From an uncultured Pelagibacteraceae bacterium (GTDB lineage: Bacteria; Pseudomonadota; Alphaproteobacteria; Pelagibacterales; Pelagibacteraceae): a stretch of DNA of 64,000 bases. Positions within the stretch are counted from its first letter, which is position 1, and every line of letters starts with the position of its first letter. Position numbers and translations under genes: made by a program. Shown here piece after piece: positions 44,230-53,850 of this stretch. The stretch lies in contig CACMDZ010000002.1 of NCBI GenBank assembly GCA_902612575.1, positions 62,001-126,000 of the forward strand, in the 5' to 3' direction. Under the pieces are notes generated by a model. It made no database searches. It had not been told where the DNA came from and saw nothing but the letters and a program-made list of their open reading frames with translations.

Positions 44230-45774
44230 TTAATGCTTAAAGTGCCTAGTTTTAGAAAAAACTAGTATTACTCCTAATTTATCGGCAAATTGAATTATCT
44301 CTTTATCTCTGATTGAACCTGATGGTTGAATGATTGCGCTCACACCATTCTGAACCAATATTTCGATTCCATCTACAAAAGGAAAAAATGCATCAGATGC
44401 ACCTAAAATTGTGTCGTTTTCTCTGATATTTTGAAATTTTTTCATTTTATCAATTGCAATTTTACAACTGTCTAATCTACTCGGTTGACCCGATCCAATA
44501 CCAACGGTCGTGCTATTTTTTGTTAAAACAATTGCATTAGATTTTACATTTCTACAGACATTAAAAGCAAATAATAAATCGTCAAATATTTTCTTTGTTG
44601 GTTTAATTTTAGATACAACTTTAAAATTATCTTTTGTAAATTTTTTTTTATCTGTACTTTGATATAAAAAAGAATTGAAGTTACTAGTCAGATCATTCGC
44701 ATTCTGATTTTGTAATTTAGATGCATCAATTAATCTTAAATTTTTCTTTTTTTTTAATATTTTTAAAGAGTCTTTATCAAAACCAACACCAATTATAACC
44801 TCTAAAAATAATTTATTTAATTCGAGTGCAGCTCTTTTCGTTACTCTGAAATTGCATGAAACAATTCCACCAAATGCACTTATAGGATCTGATGCCAAAG
44901 CTTCCTTAATACTATCTATTTTACTTTTATTAATTGAGACTCCACATGGATTAGCATGTTTAACAACTACTGTGCCAGTATTTTTTGGAAGAGTTTGTGA
45001 AATACTTAAGCTTGCAAAAATGTCATTATAATTATTATAACTTAATTTTTTTCCAGAAAGTTGAATTATTTCTAAATTGTTGGTTTTTCCATATATCGCT
45101 GCTTGTTGATGTGGGTTTTCACCATAACGTAATATTTCAATTAAATTTCCATGAAAAGTTTTTTTTTTAGAAAAATAATTTTTATTATTATCAGTTAAAT
45201 ATTCTGAAATTACAGAGTCGTAGTAAGCTGTTAGATTAAATGCCTCTTGAGATAATTTTTTCCTAAACATAAGACTGGTAGAACCTTTGTTTTTTTCTAT
45301 ATCCGCTGCAAATTCTTTATATTGTTCTGGAGATGTTAAAACAGTTGTAAACTCATAATTTTTGGCTGTTGCTCTAACTAGAGTAGGACCACCGATATCT
45401 ATATTTTCAATAAGTTTCTGATGATTTTTTGTAAGTTTTAATATCTTTTCAAAAGGATAAAAGTTAACTATCACCAAGTCTATTTCATGATAATCATTTT
45501 TTTTGAGCTCTTTTTTGTGCTTTTTGTTGTCTCTTTTACTTAAAATTCCAGCATATAGCTTTGGGTGTAGGGTCTTCACTCTACCATCTAAGATTTCCTC
45601 TAAATTTGTGAATTTTGATACTTCTGTACAGTTATAACCTAATTTTTTAATTTCTTTAGAAGTTCCTCCAGAACTAATAATTTTTACATTGTACTTTTTG
45701 AGTGTTTTTAAAATTAATCTAAGATTTGATTTGTCAGATAGAGATATAATTGCTTTTTTAATCTTACTACTCAT
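44230..45774 (-). CDS. purH: bifunctional AICAR transformylase / IMP cyclohydrolase
   Basis: 514 aa. The N-terminal IMP cyclohydrolase (MGS-like) domain starts with KKAIISLSDKSNLRLI and includes DGRVKTLHPKLYAGIL. The AICAR transformylase half has ENPHQQAAIYG, VVKHANPCG (catalytic Lys-His) and GIGSGQPSRLDS. It finishes purine synthesis and recycles AICAR released by HisF. It overlaps the heparinase-like gene by 4 bp. Confidence 0.97.
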   Translation of the reverse strand: MSSKIKKAIISLSDKSNLRLILKTLKKYNVKIISSGGTSKEIKKLGYNCTEVSKFTNLEEILDGRVKTLHPKLYAGILSKRDNKKHKKELKKNDYHEIDLVIVNFYPFEKILKLTKNHQKLIENIDIGGPTLVRATAKNYEFTTVLTSPEQYKEFAADIEKNKGSTSLMFRKKLSQEAFNLTAYYDSVISEYLTDNNKNYFSKKKTFHGNLIEILRYGENPHQQAAIYGKTNNLEIIQLSGKKLSYNNYNDIFASLSISQTLPKNTGTVVVKHANPCGVSINKSKIDSIKEALASDPISAFGGIVSCNFRVTKRAALELNKLFLEVIIGVGFDKDSLKILKKKKNLRLIDASKLQNQNANDLTSNFNSFLYQSTDKKKFTKDNFKVVSKIKPTKKIFDDLLFAFNVCRNVKSNAIVLTKNSTTVGIGSGQPSRLDSCKIAIDKMKKFQNIRENDTILGASDAFFPFVDGIEILVQNGVSAIIQPSGSIRDKEIIQFADKLGVILVFSKTRHFKH

Positions 45775-47399
45775 ATTTTACTAATCTGCCATTCTATTAT
45801 TTGTTCATCATTCTGGGTAATACCTGAGATAAAAATATTTTGATTTTCAATATAATTATTTTTATTACCAAAATAAAGGCCTGTTTCAACTCCAATCAAT
45901 CCATCTTTAGAAAAGAATCTCCAACCAGAGTTTTCCAATTCAATTAAAACAGAATTATTATCTTGTATTTTTGTAACTTTTAAATTTGGCAAAAGATGGA
46001 ACCTGATTTCAAAATTTGTACTTTTGAAATTCTTTTTTTTAATTAATTTTTCTTTTCCAAAAATTATGTTTTTATTTGGATTAAATCCTAATGTTCTTTG
46101 ATGGATTACCCCATATCTAGATAAATATCCATCGTGAGAACATGTTATACTCCAAAGATCTCTTCCATAAGCTACTTGATTGTCAAAAGTCCTAAATCCT
46201 TTCGAAATTGTACTTAGACCTTTACTATTCTTTTTAAAATTACAAGCAGAGGAATTATCTAAAGTTAAAGTTGAGTGAGCTGCGGTTGATTTTGAAATAC
46301 CATTTAGCTGATGATTATGATCTTGAAAATATCCTGAATTTGTAATGAGTTTTTTATCTTTAAAAAAAAATTCGAAAGATAATGGTCCGCTTTGATAATT
46401 TTCAGAGAAATTTTTTACTGGATTACTTCCCGTATCCATTGCGAGTACTACATTTTTATTTTTTAAAATTGTATATCCAGATGTATCGAATTTGTCAGAC
46501 TTAAAATTATATCTAAAAAGATTTAAATATTTATCAAATTCTTTATTAGCAGAATTGTTGTTTCCATTAAATAATAAATCTTTTTTTAAAGATCCCCAAA
46601 AAAAATCATAAGATTTACCAAGATAAAAAATTATTTCGTCTAAGTATTCTGGAATATCATTTAATGAATCTTTTAAAAGTTCTCTTATAAGAATAAAATA
46701 TTTTAAATAAAAAACCATTTGTCTTATATTTCTTGATTTTGGAAAATAGTTATTATCAAAGGAGGTATTTATAATTTTTTTGAGTAAACTTAATCCATAG
46801 TCTAAAAATCTGTGGTTTTTGTAAGCAATTCCTGACATTAGTATCGCAGAGCATCCAATCATTTTATCATTTAGGTTTAAAGATCTGTCTATCTCGTTTA
46901 TTAGATGATTCACTTGTTTACTTACTATTACATTAAAACTATTTTTATATTTACTATCTGACTCATTATAAGTTATTTTTGAATTTGAAATCCAAGCTAT
47001 TATTCGTTTAGAGAGTATGTCTACTTCCCAACTTTTTGTTTCATAATTTTGATTTTGTGAAATCCAACTTTCAATAATTGATTGAGTGACTTTATTAGAA
47101 GATTTTAGATCAACTGAAAATAACCAATAAAAACTATGCAGTTTTTTAAAATCTTTATAATTTAAATTTTTATTTTTCCATATGGATTGGACATTAAAAT
47201 CTTCAATTTTAATCTTTTGTTTTTCATATTTTATTAAAGAACTAAGTATCTTAAAACTTGGTTGATAGACTAAAATATTTTCATCAATTTTTGAAATCTT
47301 TTTGTTGTAAATAGATGAACTTAAGTAAATTTTTCTTATTTGATTTTTAAATATATAATAAAATTCATTGATATAATTTAGAGAACTTTTAAGAAACAT
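45771..47399 (-). CDS. heparinase II/III-family protein
   Basis: 542 aa. The N-terminal half is an alpha-toroid (YWLFSVDLKSSNKV...), and the C-terminal half is a beta-sandwich with AHSTLTLDNSS and SCSHDGYLSRYGVIHQRTL segments typical of heparinase II/III proteins. A polysaccharide lyase role is known for the family, but the rpe-heparinase-purH neighbourhood is widespread in alphaproteobacteria and its actual substrate there is unclear. No signal peptide is obvious. Confidence 0.8.
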   Translation of the reverse strand: MFLKSSLNYINEFYYIFKNQIRKIYLSSSIYNKKISKIDENILVYQPSFKILSSLIKYEKQKIKIEDFNVQSIWKNKNLNYKDFKKLHSFYWLFSVDLKSSNKVTQSIIESWISQNQNYETKSWEVDILSKRIIAWISNSKITYNESDSKYKNSFNVIVSKQVNHLINEIDRSLNLNDKMIGCSAILMSGIAYKNHRFLDYGLSLLKKIINTSFDNNYFPKSRNIRQMVFYLKYFILIRELLKDSLNDIPEYLDEIIFYLGKSYDFFWGSLKKDLLFNGNNNSANKEFDKYLNLFRYNFKSDKFDTSGYTILKNKNVVLAMDTGSNPVKNFSENYQSGPLSFEFFFKDKKLITNSGYFQDHNHQLNGISKSTAAHSTLTLDNSSACNFKKNSKGLSTISKGFRTFDNQVAYGRDLWSITCSHDGYLSRYGVIHQRTLGFNPNKNIIFGKEKLIKKKNFKSTNFEIRFHLLPNLKVTKIQDNNSVLIELENSGWRFFSKDGLIGVETGLYFGNKNNYIENQNIFISGITQNDEQIIEWQISKI

Positions 47400-47400
47400 T

Positions 47401-48060
47401 TTACATTGATTTAAGTTTTTCTATATTATTTTTGATATTTCCATTATTTTCTTTAAAGATTGTAGTACCTGATACTAAAATATTAGCCCCAGCCTCAAGA
47501 ACTGTTTTTGAATTATTAAAATTAATCCCACCATCCACTTCAATGTCATAGTGATAATGATTTTTATCTCTAATCATTTTCAACTCCTTAATTTTATCTA
47601 ATACTTCAGGCATAAACTTTTGACCACCAAAACCAGGATTAACACTCATAACTAATATTAAATCAATATTTTCAATTTCATTTATTAAGGCACTAATTTC
47701 CGTTTTAGGATTCAAAGAGACTCCAACTTTTTTACCAAACTTTTTTATTAAATTAATTGAGTTTTTTAAATTTTCAGTAGCCTCAGGATGAATGGTAATT
47801 ATGTCAGCTCCGGCTTCTGCATAATTTTCTATGTACTTATGTACCGGTGAAATCATTAAATGTACATCAAATGGAAGCTTAGTATACTTTCTTAGGTTCT
47901 TTATTACTGGGGGTCCTATTGTTAAATTAGGAACAAAGTGACCGTCCATAACATCGACATGAATTAAGTCAGCTCCACCTTCCTCTAATTTCTTTATCTC
48001 ACTACCTAATTGACTGAAATCAGCAGATAATATTGATGGAGAAATTTGTATTTTTTTCAT
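47401..48060 (-). CDS. rpe: ribulose-phosphate 3-epimerase
   Basis: 219-aa barrel. N-terminal ISPSILSADFSQLG, metal-binding HVDVMDGHFVPNLTIGPPVI, VMSVNPGFGGQ and DGGIN are all present. Interconverts ribulose-5-P and xylulose-5-P. It starts a minus-strand operon with the heparinase-like gene and purH. Confidence 0.97.
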   Translation of the reverse strand: MKKIQISPSILSADFSQLGSEIKKLEEGGADLIHVDVMDGHFVPNLTIGPPVIKNLRKYTKLPFDVHLMISPVHKYIENYAEAGADIITIHPEATENLKNSINLIKKFGKKVGVSLNPKTEISALINEIENIDLILVMSVNPGFGGQKFMPEVLDKIKELKMIRDKNHYHYDIEVDGGINFNNSKTVLEAGANILVSGTTIFKENNGNIKNNIEKLKSM

Positions 48061-48103
48061 TTGATACTAAAAATATTAGTATCAATTTTTTGTTTTATTT
48101 GAA

Positions 48104-48454
48104 TTAATTTTTACTAAATATTTTGTATAATTCTTGAGCTATCTCACTTTCTAATGGAAATGACAGCATTCCCATTACTGAATAACCAAGTAAATAAGGC
48201 ATTAAATAGAAACGAGCCATGTAAAAGAACCAAGCTACATAAAGTGGTACTAAAGGCCCTACCAAAAAGCTTGGGGTAATCGGTTTAAACACATTTATTA
48301 GAGGATTTGTGAGTTTTACAAAAACTTTCATAAAGAAGAATTGTGAATCTTCTCTTTGAAATATATTCATCGCTACTCTTCCAATCAATGTCCACATAAT
48401 GACTCCTAAAATGTAATCGATTATATAAACCAAGGGATGAAAGTTAGCAGACAT
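48104..48454 (-). CDS. YggT-like small membrane protein
   Basis: 116 aa with two or three hydrophobic helices. VKLTNPLINVFKPITPSF resembles the YggT-family signature (a helix, then DPxLxPxRxxIP-like loop), and PLYVAWFFYMARFYLMPYLL follows. Function unknown. It is separated from the symporter gene by a strong terminator hairpin, so it is expressed independently. Confidence 0.6.
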   Translation of the reverse strand: MSANFHPLVYIIDYILGVIMWTLIGRVAMNIFQREDSQFFFMKVFVKLTNPLINVFKPITPSFLVGPLVPLYVAWFFYMARFYLMPYLLGYSVMGMLSFPLESEIAQELYKIFSKN

Positions 48455-48463
48455 AATTTTAAG

Positions 48464-48490
48464 AAAAAAGGGGCGAACTTAATCGCCCCT
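48464..48490 (-). terminator. rho-independent terminator of the symporter operon
   Basis: AGGGGCGA and TCGCCCCT (48469-48476 and 48483-48490) form a perfect 8-bp stem with a 6-base loop, and a run of As at 48464-48469 gives a U-tract on the minus strand. It lies 12 bp beyond the symporter stop, exactly where a terminator is expected. Confidence 0.88.
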
Positions 48491-48502
48491 AAGTTTTATT
48501 AT

Positions 48503-50314
48503 TTATTTCTGTGCTAGTACCGTCTTACCGCTTGGTACTCGTACATCATCAACCATTTTCTGAGTAGCTGCATCTGGTGCTGCAGTTATTAAACTGACAA
48601 CAATCATAGAAACTAAACTTACAGCTGCTCCAACTATTCCAAACGTAAGTTGAGTTATGCCCAAGAAACCAGATCCTCCACTTCTTACCCATATTAGGTA
48701 AGCAGTTCCAGATATAAGTCCTAGTAGCATTCCCGCAACAGCGCCTGGTGCATTAGCTCTCTTCCACCATACACCAAGTACAAGTGGGAAGAATAGTCCT
48801 GACATAGCAAAGTCAAAAGCCCAAATTACCGAACCTAAGATACCTTGTATCTCTAACGCGGCTATTGTTGCTCCTGCAAAACCAATTAATACAAGTAGTA
48901 CCCTTGCAACAATTAGTCTTTTCGCTGTCTCAGCTTTTGGATTAATTATTTTATAGTAAATATCATGAGATAACGCATTTGATATTGCTAACACTAATCC
49001 ATCTGCAGTTGACATGGCAGCTGCCATACCTCCAGCAGCAACTAGACCTGAAATTACATAAGGTAATCCTGCAATCTCTGGTGTTGCTAATACAACAGCT
49101 TTACCACCCATAAAGAACTCATTAAGTTCAAGAGTTCCATTACCATTAAAGTCACTGATAAACATTAAGTTTGCTTGGTTCCAATTTTGATACCAATCAA
49201 TAGCTTGAACTTCCGCAATTGTTTTACCAATAATTCCAGTCGGTAGCGTTGGGTCTATTAAAGATAGTTTAGATAATGTAGCTAACATCGGTGCAGAAGA
49301 ATAAAGTAGGAAAATAAAGAATAGTGACCAACCTACTGATCTTCTTGCAGTTCTTACACTTGGAGTTGTAAAGTATCTCATCATAACGTGAGGTAGTGAT
49401 GCAGTTCCTGCCATCATACACACTGCTAATGAAATAAATGCCCAAGGAGTTGCATTAACCGAAGAATGCGCTTTAGTTATTCCAGCTAAACCTTTTGGAA
49501 CTGTTGCTAAATCAGCAGCAGAGTTTTTAACAAAACCAAATTGACCTTCTAGTTCTGCAATTCTTGCAACTTCATCAGCTAACATAAAGTGTGGGAAGAA
49601 ACCTGCTCCCAACTTACTGCTAATCCAAAATACTGGAAGTAAGTAAGCTATAATTAATACAATGTATTGAGCTACTTGAGTCCAAGTAACAGCTCTCATT
49701 CCACCAAGCATTGAGCACATCAAAATACTTGCTAACCCTACATAAACAGCTATCCCAAATGGAATATCTAATGCTACAGATGCAATTGTACCTGTTGCAT
49801 TAATTTGTGCTGTTACATAAGTGAATGAGGCTACTGTTAAAACTATGACTGCACTAAATCTTGCTAAGTTACCACCATAACGTGTTCCTATAAAATCTGG
49901 AACAGTATAACATCCAAATTTTCTAAGATACGGTGCTAATAACGAAGCAACTAGTACATATCCGCCAGTCCACCCAACAAGTAGAGCCATATATCCATAG
50001 CCTTTGAAATAAATTCCACCTGCCATAGCAACGAAAGATGCACCTGACATCCAGTCAGCAGCAGTTGCCATACCATTGAAGACAGTTGGAACTTGTCTTC
50101 CAGCTACATAATAAGCATCAACTTGTAGTGTTCTAGATAACCAACCAATTAAAGCATAAATCAATACTGTAAAAGCTACAAAAAAGATACCAATCAATTT
50201 TGCAGACATTCCAGCTTGTTCAGCTATTGCCATCAGAATAATAAATACAAGAAATCCTCCGGTATATATTCCGTAGACCTTTGGTAAATTATCTATAAAT
50301 TTACCTTTTATCAT
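48503..50314 (-). CDS. sodium:solute symporter family protein (acetate/short carboxylate type)
   Basis: 603 aa with about 13-14 transmembrane helices. Conserved ATAADWMSGASFVAMAGGIY and YRYGG-like TVPDFIGTRYGGNLARF segments are typical of the SSS subfamily paired with a DUF4212 small subunit. The divergent/convergent neighbour acs suggests acetate or another acyl-CoA precursor as substrate. A DFNGNGTLELNEF stretch in a loop resembles an EF-hand calcium loop. It overlaps the small subunit gene by 4 bp. Confidence 0.88.
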   Translation of the reverse strand: MIKGKFIDNLPKVYGIYTGGFLVFIILMAIAEQAGMSAKLIGIFFVAFTVLIYALIGWLSRTLQVDAYYVAGRQVPTVFNGMATAADWMSGASFVAMAGGIYFKGYGYMALLVGWTGGYVLVASLLAPYLRKFGCYTVPDFIGTRYGGNLARFSAVIVLTVASFTYVTAQINATGTIASVALDIPFGIAVYVGLASILMCSMLGGMRAVTWTQVAQYIVLIIAYLLPVFWISSKLGAGFFPHFMLADEVARIAELEGQFGFVKNSAADLATVPKGLAGITKAHSSVNATPWAFISLAVCMMAGTASLPHVMMRYFTTPSVRTARRSVGWSLFFIFLLYSSAPMLATLSKLSLIDPTLPTGIIGKTIAEVQAIDWYQNWNQANLMFISDFNGNGTLELNEFFMGGKAVVLATPEIAGLPYVISGLVAAGGMAAAMSTADGLVLAISNALSHDIYYKIINPKAETAKRLIVARVLLVLIGFAGATIAALEIQGILGSVIWAFDFAMSGLFFPLVLGVWWKRANAPGAVAGMLLGLISGTAYLIWVRSGGSGFLGITQLTFGIVGAAVSLVSMIVVSLITAAPDAATQKMVDDVRVPSGKTVLAQK

Positions 50315-50577
50315 TTGTCACCCTCTCTTTCAGAAAACCCGAACTCATCATCTATTTTCTCTTGTCGACCCGCAAACCAGAAAATTAAAATGACGAAGAT
50401 CGCAAGTGATCCTTGACATGTAAACCAATACGTTAAAGGATATCCAAATGGTTTAATGCTAGATTCTTGCATTTCGGCTCCGAAGAGAAAGATGCCAATT
50501 GAGAAAACAAACCAAATTGCCAATGTAATAAAAAGCAAATTTCTGGTTTTTTCCCAGTGTTGTTCTTGTTTTGACAT
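50311..50577 (-). CDS. DUF4212 small subunit of sodium:solute symporter
   Basis: 88 aa. N-terminal HWEKTRNLLFITLAIWFVFS and a second helix WFTCQGSLAIFVILIFWFAG with a charged cytoplasmic tail match the DUF4212 family, which is found next to this symporter class. AGGGAGAG precedes the start. Probably an accessory subunit in the membrane. Confidence 0.9.
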   Translation of the reverse strand: MSKQEQHWEKTRNLLFITLAIWFVFSIGIFLFGAEMQESSIKPFGYPLTYWFTCQGSLAIFVILIFWFAGRQEKIDDEFGFSEREGDK

Positions 50578-50697
50578 TTTTTTCTCTCCCTATAGGTTAA
50601 AGAAATAACCTTACTGATAATCAAATTTATTTAAACCCTTAAAAACACTCGATATTGTGGCATTTTTACATTATACATCAACATATTAGGTAGATAA

Positions 50698-51324
50698 ATG
50701 GCCCTCAAATACAGATTCAATCTTAAAGATATAAAACTTGAAGACTTTAAAGTTTATTTAGTTGCGATGTTTAAAGGCATTTTGCCTAAGAAGAAAATTA
50801 AGAACATTGATGATCTTAGGCAATTTATTCAGCAAAAATCTGCTTGGGTATCTCAAGTTACTTTATATAACTATTTAAAAACGAGAATGGGAACTAAGTG
50901 GGTTCTGCATTTTGATGACGAAAAGTTCTTAACTTCAATAAATACTGCAAAGTGGAATATTTATGCAATATCTCTTCAAGATTTGTCATTTTATACAATC
51001 TCGTATTTATATGTTTTTTATAATTATAAGGAAACAGACAAAGCATCTGAAATTTACAATAATATTCTCAATAAAGAGTTAGAAAATGGTATGCCCGCAG
51101 AGATTGTTGATGAGGCAAGAATAAGTTTTAAAAAAAGATTAGATCAAATTAAGTGGGAGGAATATTATAAATCTTGGCCATTTAATGAAAGTGCTTTGGC
51201 TTTATATAATTGGGCTCCTGTTGCGAATGAATTAAAAACTTTAGATAGGAAAATTGTTTTGAATTCAATGATTTTAAAATGGGACAATATTAAAGAGGAG
51301 TTTTCGAAATTAATAAAGATCTAA
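50698..51324 (+). CDS. conserved hypothetical protein, 208 aa
   Basis: Not recognised. The product is soluble and helical, with an N-terminal [22 protein letters not shown] and aromatic-rich centre [20 protein letters not shown]; no signal peptide or catalytic motif is seen. It lies between the symporter operon and acs on the opposite strand, and overlaps acs by 4 bp at its 3' end. Its position suggests a link to acetate uptake or activation. Confidence 0.7.
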   Translation: MALKYRFNLKDIKLEDFKVYLVAMFKGILPKKKIKNIDDLRQFIQQKSAWVSQVTLYNYLKTRMGTKWVLHFDDEKFLTSINTAKWNIYAISLQDLSFYTISYLYVFYNYKETDKASEIYNNILNKELENGMPAEIVDEARISFKKRLDQIKWEEYYKSWPFNESALALYNWAPVANELKTLDRKIVLNSMILKWDNIKEEFSKLIKI

Positions 51325-53306
51325 ATATTTTTTCTATTGTCTACCAAACTGTCAACAACCGAAGGATCTGCTAAGGTCGTTGTATCTCCTAATTGACCAT
51401 GTTCATTCGCAGCTATTTTTCTCAAAATTCTTCGCATTATTTTTCCAGATCTAGTTTTTGGAAGTCCTGGAGCAAACTGTATTAAGTCCGGTGTAGCAAT
51501 TGGACCAATTTGTTTTCTAACCCAAAGTTTTAAATCTCTTTCTAAATCAAGAGTACTTTTTTCCCCTGCATTTAAAGTCACATAACAATAAAGTCCATTG
51601 CCTTTAATATCGTGTGGATAGCCAACCACTGCTGCTTCAGCAACTTTAGGATGAGCTACAAAAGCACTTTCGATTTCCGCAGTACCTAAATTATGTCCGG
51701 ATACTATTATGACATCATCTACTCTTCCAGTTATCCAATAATAACCATCTTTATCTCTTCTACATCCGTCTCCTGTAAAATATTTTCCATCAAACTGTGA
51801 AAAATATGTATCAATAAATCTCTGGTGGTCTCCATACACAGTTCTCATTTGTCCTGGCCAAGATTGTGCTATACATAATCTTCCTTGAGATTCTCCTTTT
51901 AATACTTTTCCATCTTTATCTAATATTTCTGGTTTTATCCCATAAAATGGTTTTGTTGCAGAGCCAGGTTTTAAATCTATTGCTCCTGTTTGTGGACTTA
52001 TTAATATCCCACCTGTCTCAGTTTGCCACCAGGTGTCAACAATTGGACATCTGCTATCTCCAACAGTTTTAAAATACCATTCCCAGGCCTCAGGATTTAT
52101 TGGCTCTCCAACAGTACCTAAAAGTTTTAAAGTTTTTCTAGAAGTTTTTTTAACAGGTTTATCTCCTTCTCTCATTAGAGCTCTAATTGCCGTAGGAGCA
52201 GTATAGAAAATATTGACCTTATATTTATCAACTATTTGCCACCATCTTGATGTGTCAGGATAAGTTGGAATTCCCTCAAACATTATTGTAGTTGCGCCAT
52301 TAGCAAGTGGTCCATAAATAATATAACTGTGTCCAGTAACCCACCCAATATCAGCTGTGCACCAATAAATATCTTTTGGTTTGTAGTTGAAAATATATTG
52401 GTGGGTCATTGATGCGTAAACCATATAACCACCAGTTGTATGAAGAACCCCTTTTGGCTTTCCAGTTGAACCAGATGTGTAAAGAATAAACAGAGGATCT
52501 TCAGCACTCATTTCCTCAGGCTCACATTTTGATGATACTTTTTTAGTCATTTGATGATACCAAACATCTCTATCATTAAACCAATCTATTTTCTTAGTAC
52601 CAGTTCTTTTTACTACAATACATTTTTTAACATTCGGACAGCTTTGCAGGGCTTCATCAGTAATAGATTTCAATGGAATTGTTTTACCACCTCTAACTCC
52701 TTCATCTGCAGTTATTACATAATCGGATTCACAGTCATTAATTCTTCCCGAAATACTATCTGGAGAAAAACCACCAAATATTATTGAGTGAACTGCACCT
52801 ATTCTTGCACATGCCAGCATTGTATAGGCAAGCTCAGGTATCATAGTTAGATAAATTGTTACTCTATCTCCTTTTTGAACTCCTAAATTTTTTAAACCAT
52901 TTGCAGCTTTGGAAACTTCTTTATGTAATTCTTTGTAGCTAATTTTCTTTTGAACTTTTGGATCATCACCAACCCAGATAATTGCAGTTTTATTGGCATT
53001 CTTTTTTAAATGTCTATCAATACAATTTGCTGATGCGTTTAATGTACCATCATAAAACCATTTTATATGAACATCATCTTTACTATATTTCACATCTTTA
53101 ATTTTTTTATAAGGCTTAATCCAACTAATTCTTTTTCCTTCTTTTTTCCAAAAGCCATCATTATCTTTTATTGACTCATTATATTTCTTTAAATATTGAG
53201 ACTTATTAATAATTGCTTTACTTATCCAATCTTTTTGCGTTTTATAAATGGTTTCTTTAATTTTTTTGGAAGATATCTTTTTTTTTGTCTTTTTTTTCTT
53301 AGGCAT
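51321..53306 (-). CDS. acs: acetyl-CoA synthetase (AMP-forming)
   Basis: 661 aa. The adenylation P-loop [14 protein letters not shown], the [11 protein letters not shown] and [23 protein letters not shown] motifs, and the C-terminal catalytic Lys in [14 protein letters not shown] (a known acetylation site) are present. It activates acetate for the TCA cycle or the malyl-CoA route. The N-terminus is unusually lysine-rich. Confidence 0.97.
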   Translation of the reverse strand: MPKKKKTKKKISSKKIKETIYKTQKDWISKAIINKSQYLKKYNESIKDNDGFWKKEGKRISWIKPYKKIKDVKYSKDDVHIKWFYDGTLNASANCIDRHLKKNANKTAIIWVGDDPKVQKKISYKELHKEVSKAANGLKNLGVQKGDRVTIYLTMIPELAYTMLACARIGAVHSIIFGGFSPDSISGRINDCESDYVITADEGVRGGKTIPLKSITDEALQSCPNVKKCIVVKRTGTKKIDWFNDRDVWYHQMTKKVSSKCEPEEMSAEDPLFILYTSGSTGKPKGVLHTTGGYMVYASMTHQYIFNYKPKDIYWCTADIGWVTGHSYIIYGPLANGATTIMFEGIPTYPDTSRWWQIVDKYKVNIFYTAPTAIRALMREGDKPVKKTSRKTLKLLGTVGEPINPEAWEWYFKTVGDSRCPIVDTWWQTETGGILISPQTGAIDLKPGSATKPFYGIKPEILDKDGKVLKGESQGRLCIAQSWPGQMRTVYGDHQRFIDTYFSQFDGKYFTGDGCRRDKDGYYWITGRVDDVIIVSGHNLGTAEIESAFVAHPKVAEAAVVGYPHDIKGNGLYCYVTLNAGEKSTLDLERDLKLWVRKQIGPIATPDLIQFAPGLPKTRSGKIMRRILRKIAANEHGQLGDTTTLADPSVVDSLVDNRKNI

Positions 53307-53316
53307 GAATTTTTTT

Positions 53317-53733
53317 TTATTGAATTCTACCCATGTTCAAAATTATTTTCCAGCTTTTAGTATCAATTGGCATAACTGAGAGTCTACTTTGTTTAATCAG
53401 TGATAAGTTCTCTAAAGCCTTTGTTTTTTTGATATTTTTAAGTGTTACAGGATTTTGAAGTTTTTTTTTAAATTTAACCTTAACTGCAACAAACCTTTTT
53501 TTCTTATCTGTTGGATCAATGAATGCAGTTTTTATAACTTCAACAATGCCAACAATCTCTTTTCCTATATTAGAATGATAAAAAAAACAAAGATCTCCCT
53601 TTTGCATTTTTTTTAAATTATTCGCTGCTTGATAATTTCTAACACCATCCCAATCAGCACCTTTTTCTCCAGCTTTGATTTGTTGATCTATCGACCAAAC
53701 GTCAGGTTCAGATTTCATTAACCAATATTGCAT
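53317..53733 (-). CDS. EVE-domain (PUA-like) protein
   Basis: 138 aa. N-terminal [15 protein letters not shown], then [17 protein letters not shown] and [10 protein letters not shown], are the EVE/thymocyte-nuclear-protein-1 signature, a PUA-like fold that binds modified nucleobases. The exact function is unknown. It begins a minus-strand run downstream of a 38-aa basic ORF and tsaD. Confidence 0.93.
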   Translation of the reverse strand: MQYWLMKSEPDVWSIDQQIKAGEKGADWDGVRNYQAANNLKKMQKGDLCFFYHSNIGKEIVGIVEVIKTAFIDPTDKKKRFVAVKVKFKKKLQNPVTLKNIKKTKALENLSLIKQSRLSVMPIDTKSWKIILNMGRIQ

Positions 53734-53850
53734 CTAATTTTTTTTATTCTTCTTTTCTTTTTTAAGTTTTCTTTTTTCTTTTAAAGATAGCTTAGCTTTT
53801 TTCATTACACTTGCATCCTTAAATGATTTACCACTGTATCTTTTTGACAT
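53734..53850 (-). CDS. 38-aa very basic small ORF between tsaD and the EVE gene
   Basis: Found by reading the gap: ATG at 53850 immediately after the tsaD stop (TAAATG), ending in TAG one base before the EVE start codon, so it exactly fills the space. The peptide starts MSKRYSGKSFKDASVMKK and ends in a Lys-rich tail; roughly half the residues are Lys/Arg. It could be an RNA-binding peptide; in such AT-rich DNA a chance ORF is possible, but the perfect fit is against it. Confidence 0.55.
   Translation of the reverse strand: MSKRYSGKSFKDASVMKKAKLSLKEKRKLKKEKKNKKN

Noticed and set aside
45771-48060. Polysaccharide-utilisation island around the heparinase-like gene
   Set aside because: No transporter, sulfatase or other carbohydrate enzyme accompanies it; its rpe/purH context is a common alphaproteobacterial arrangement.
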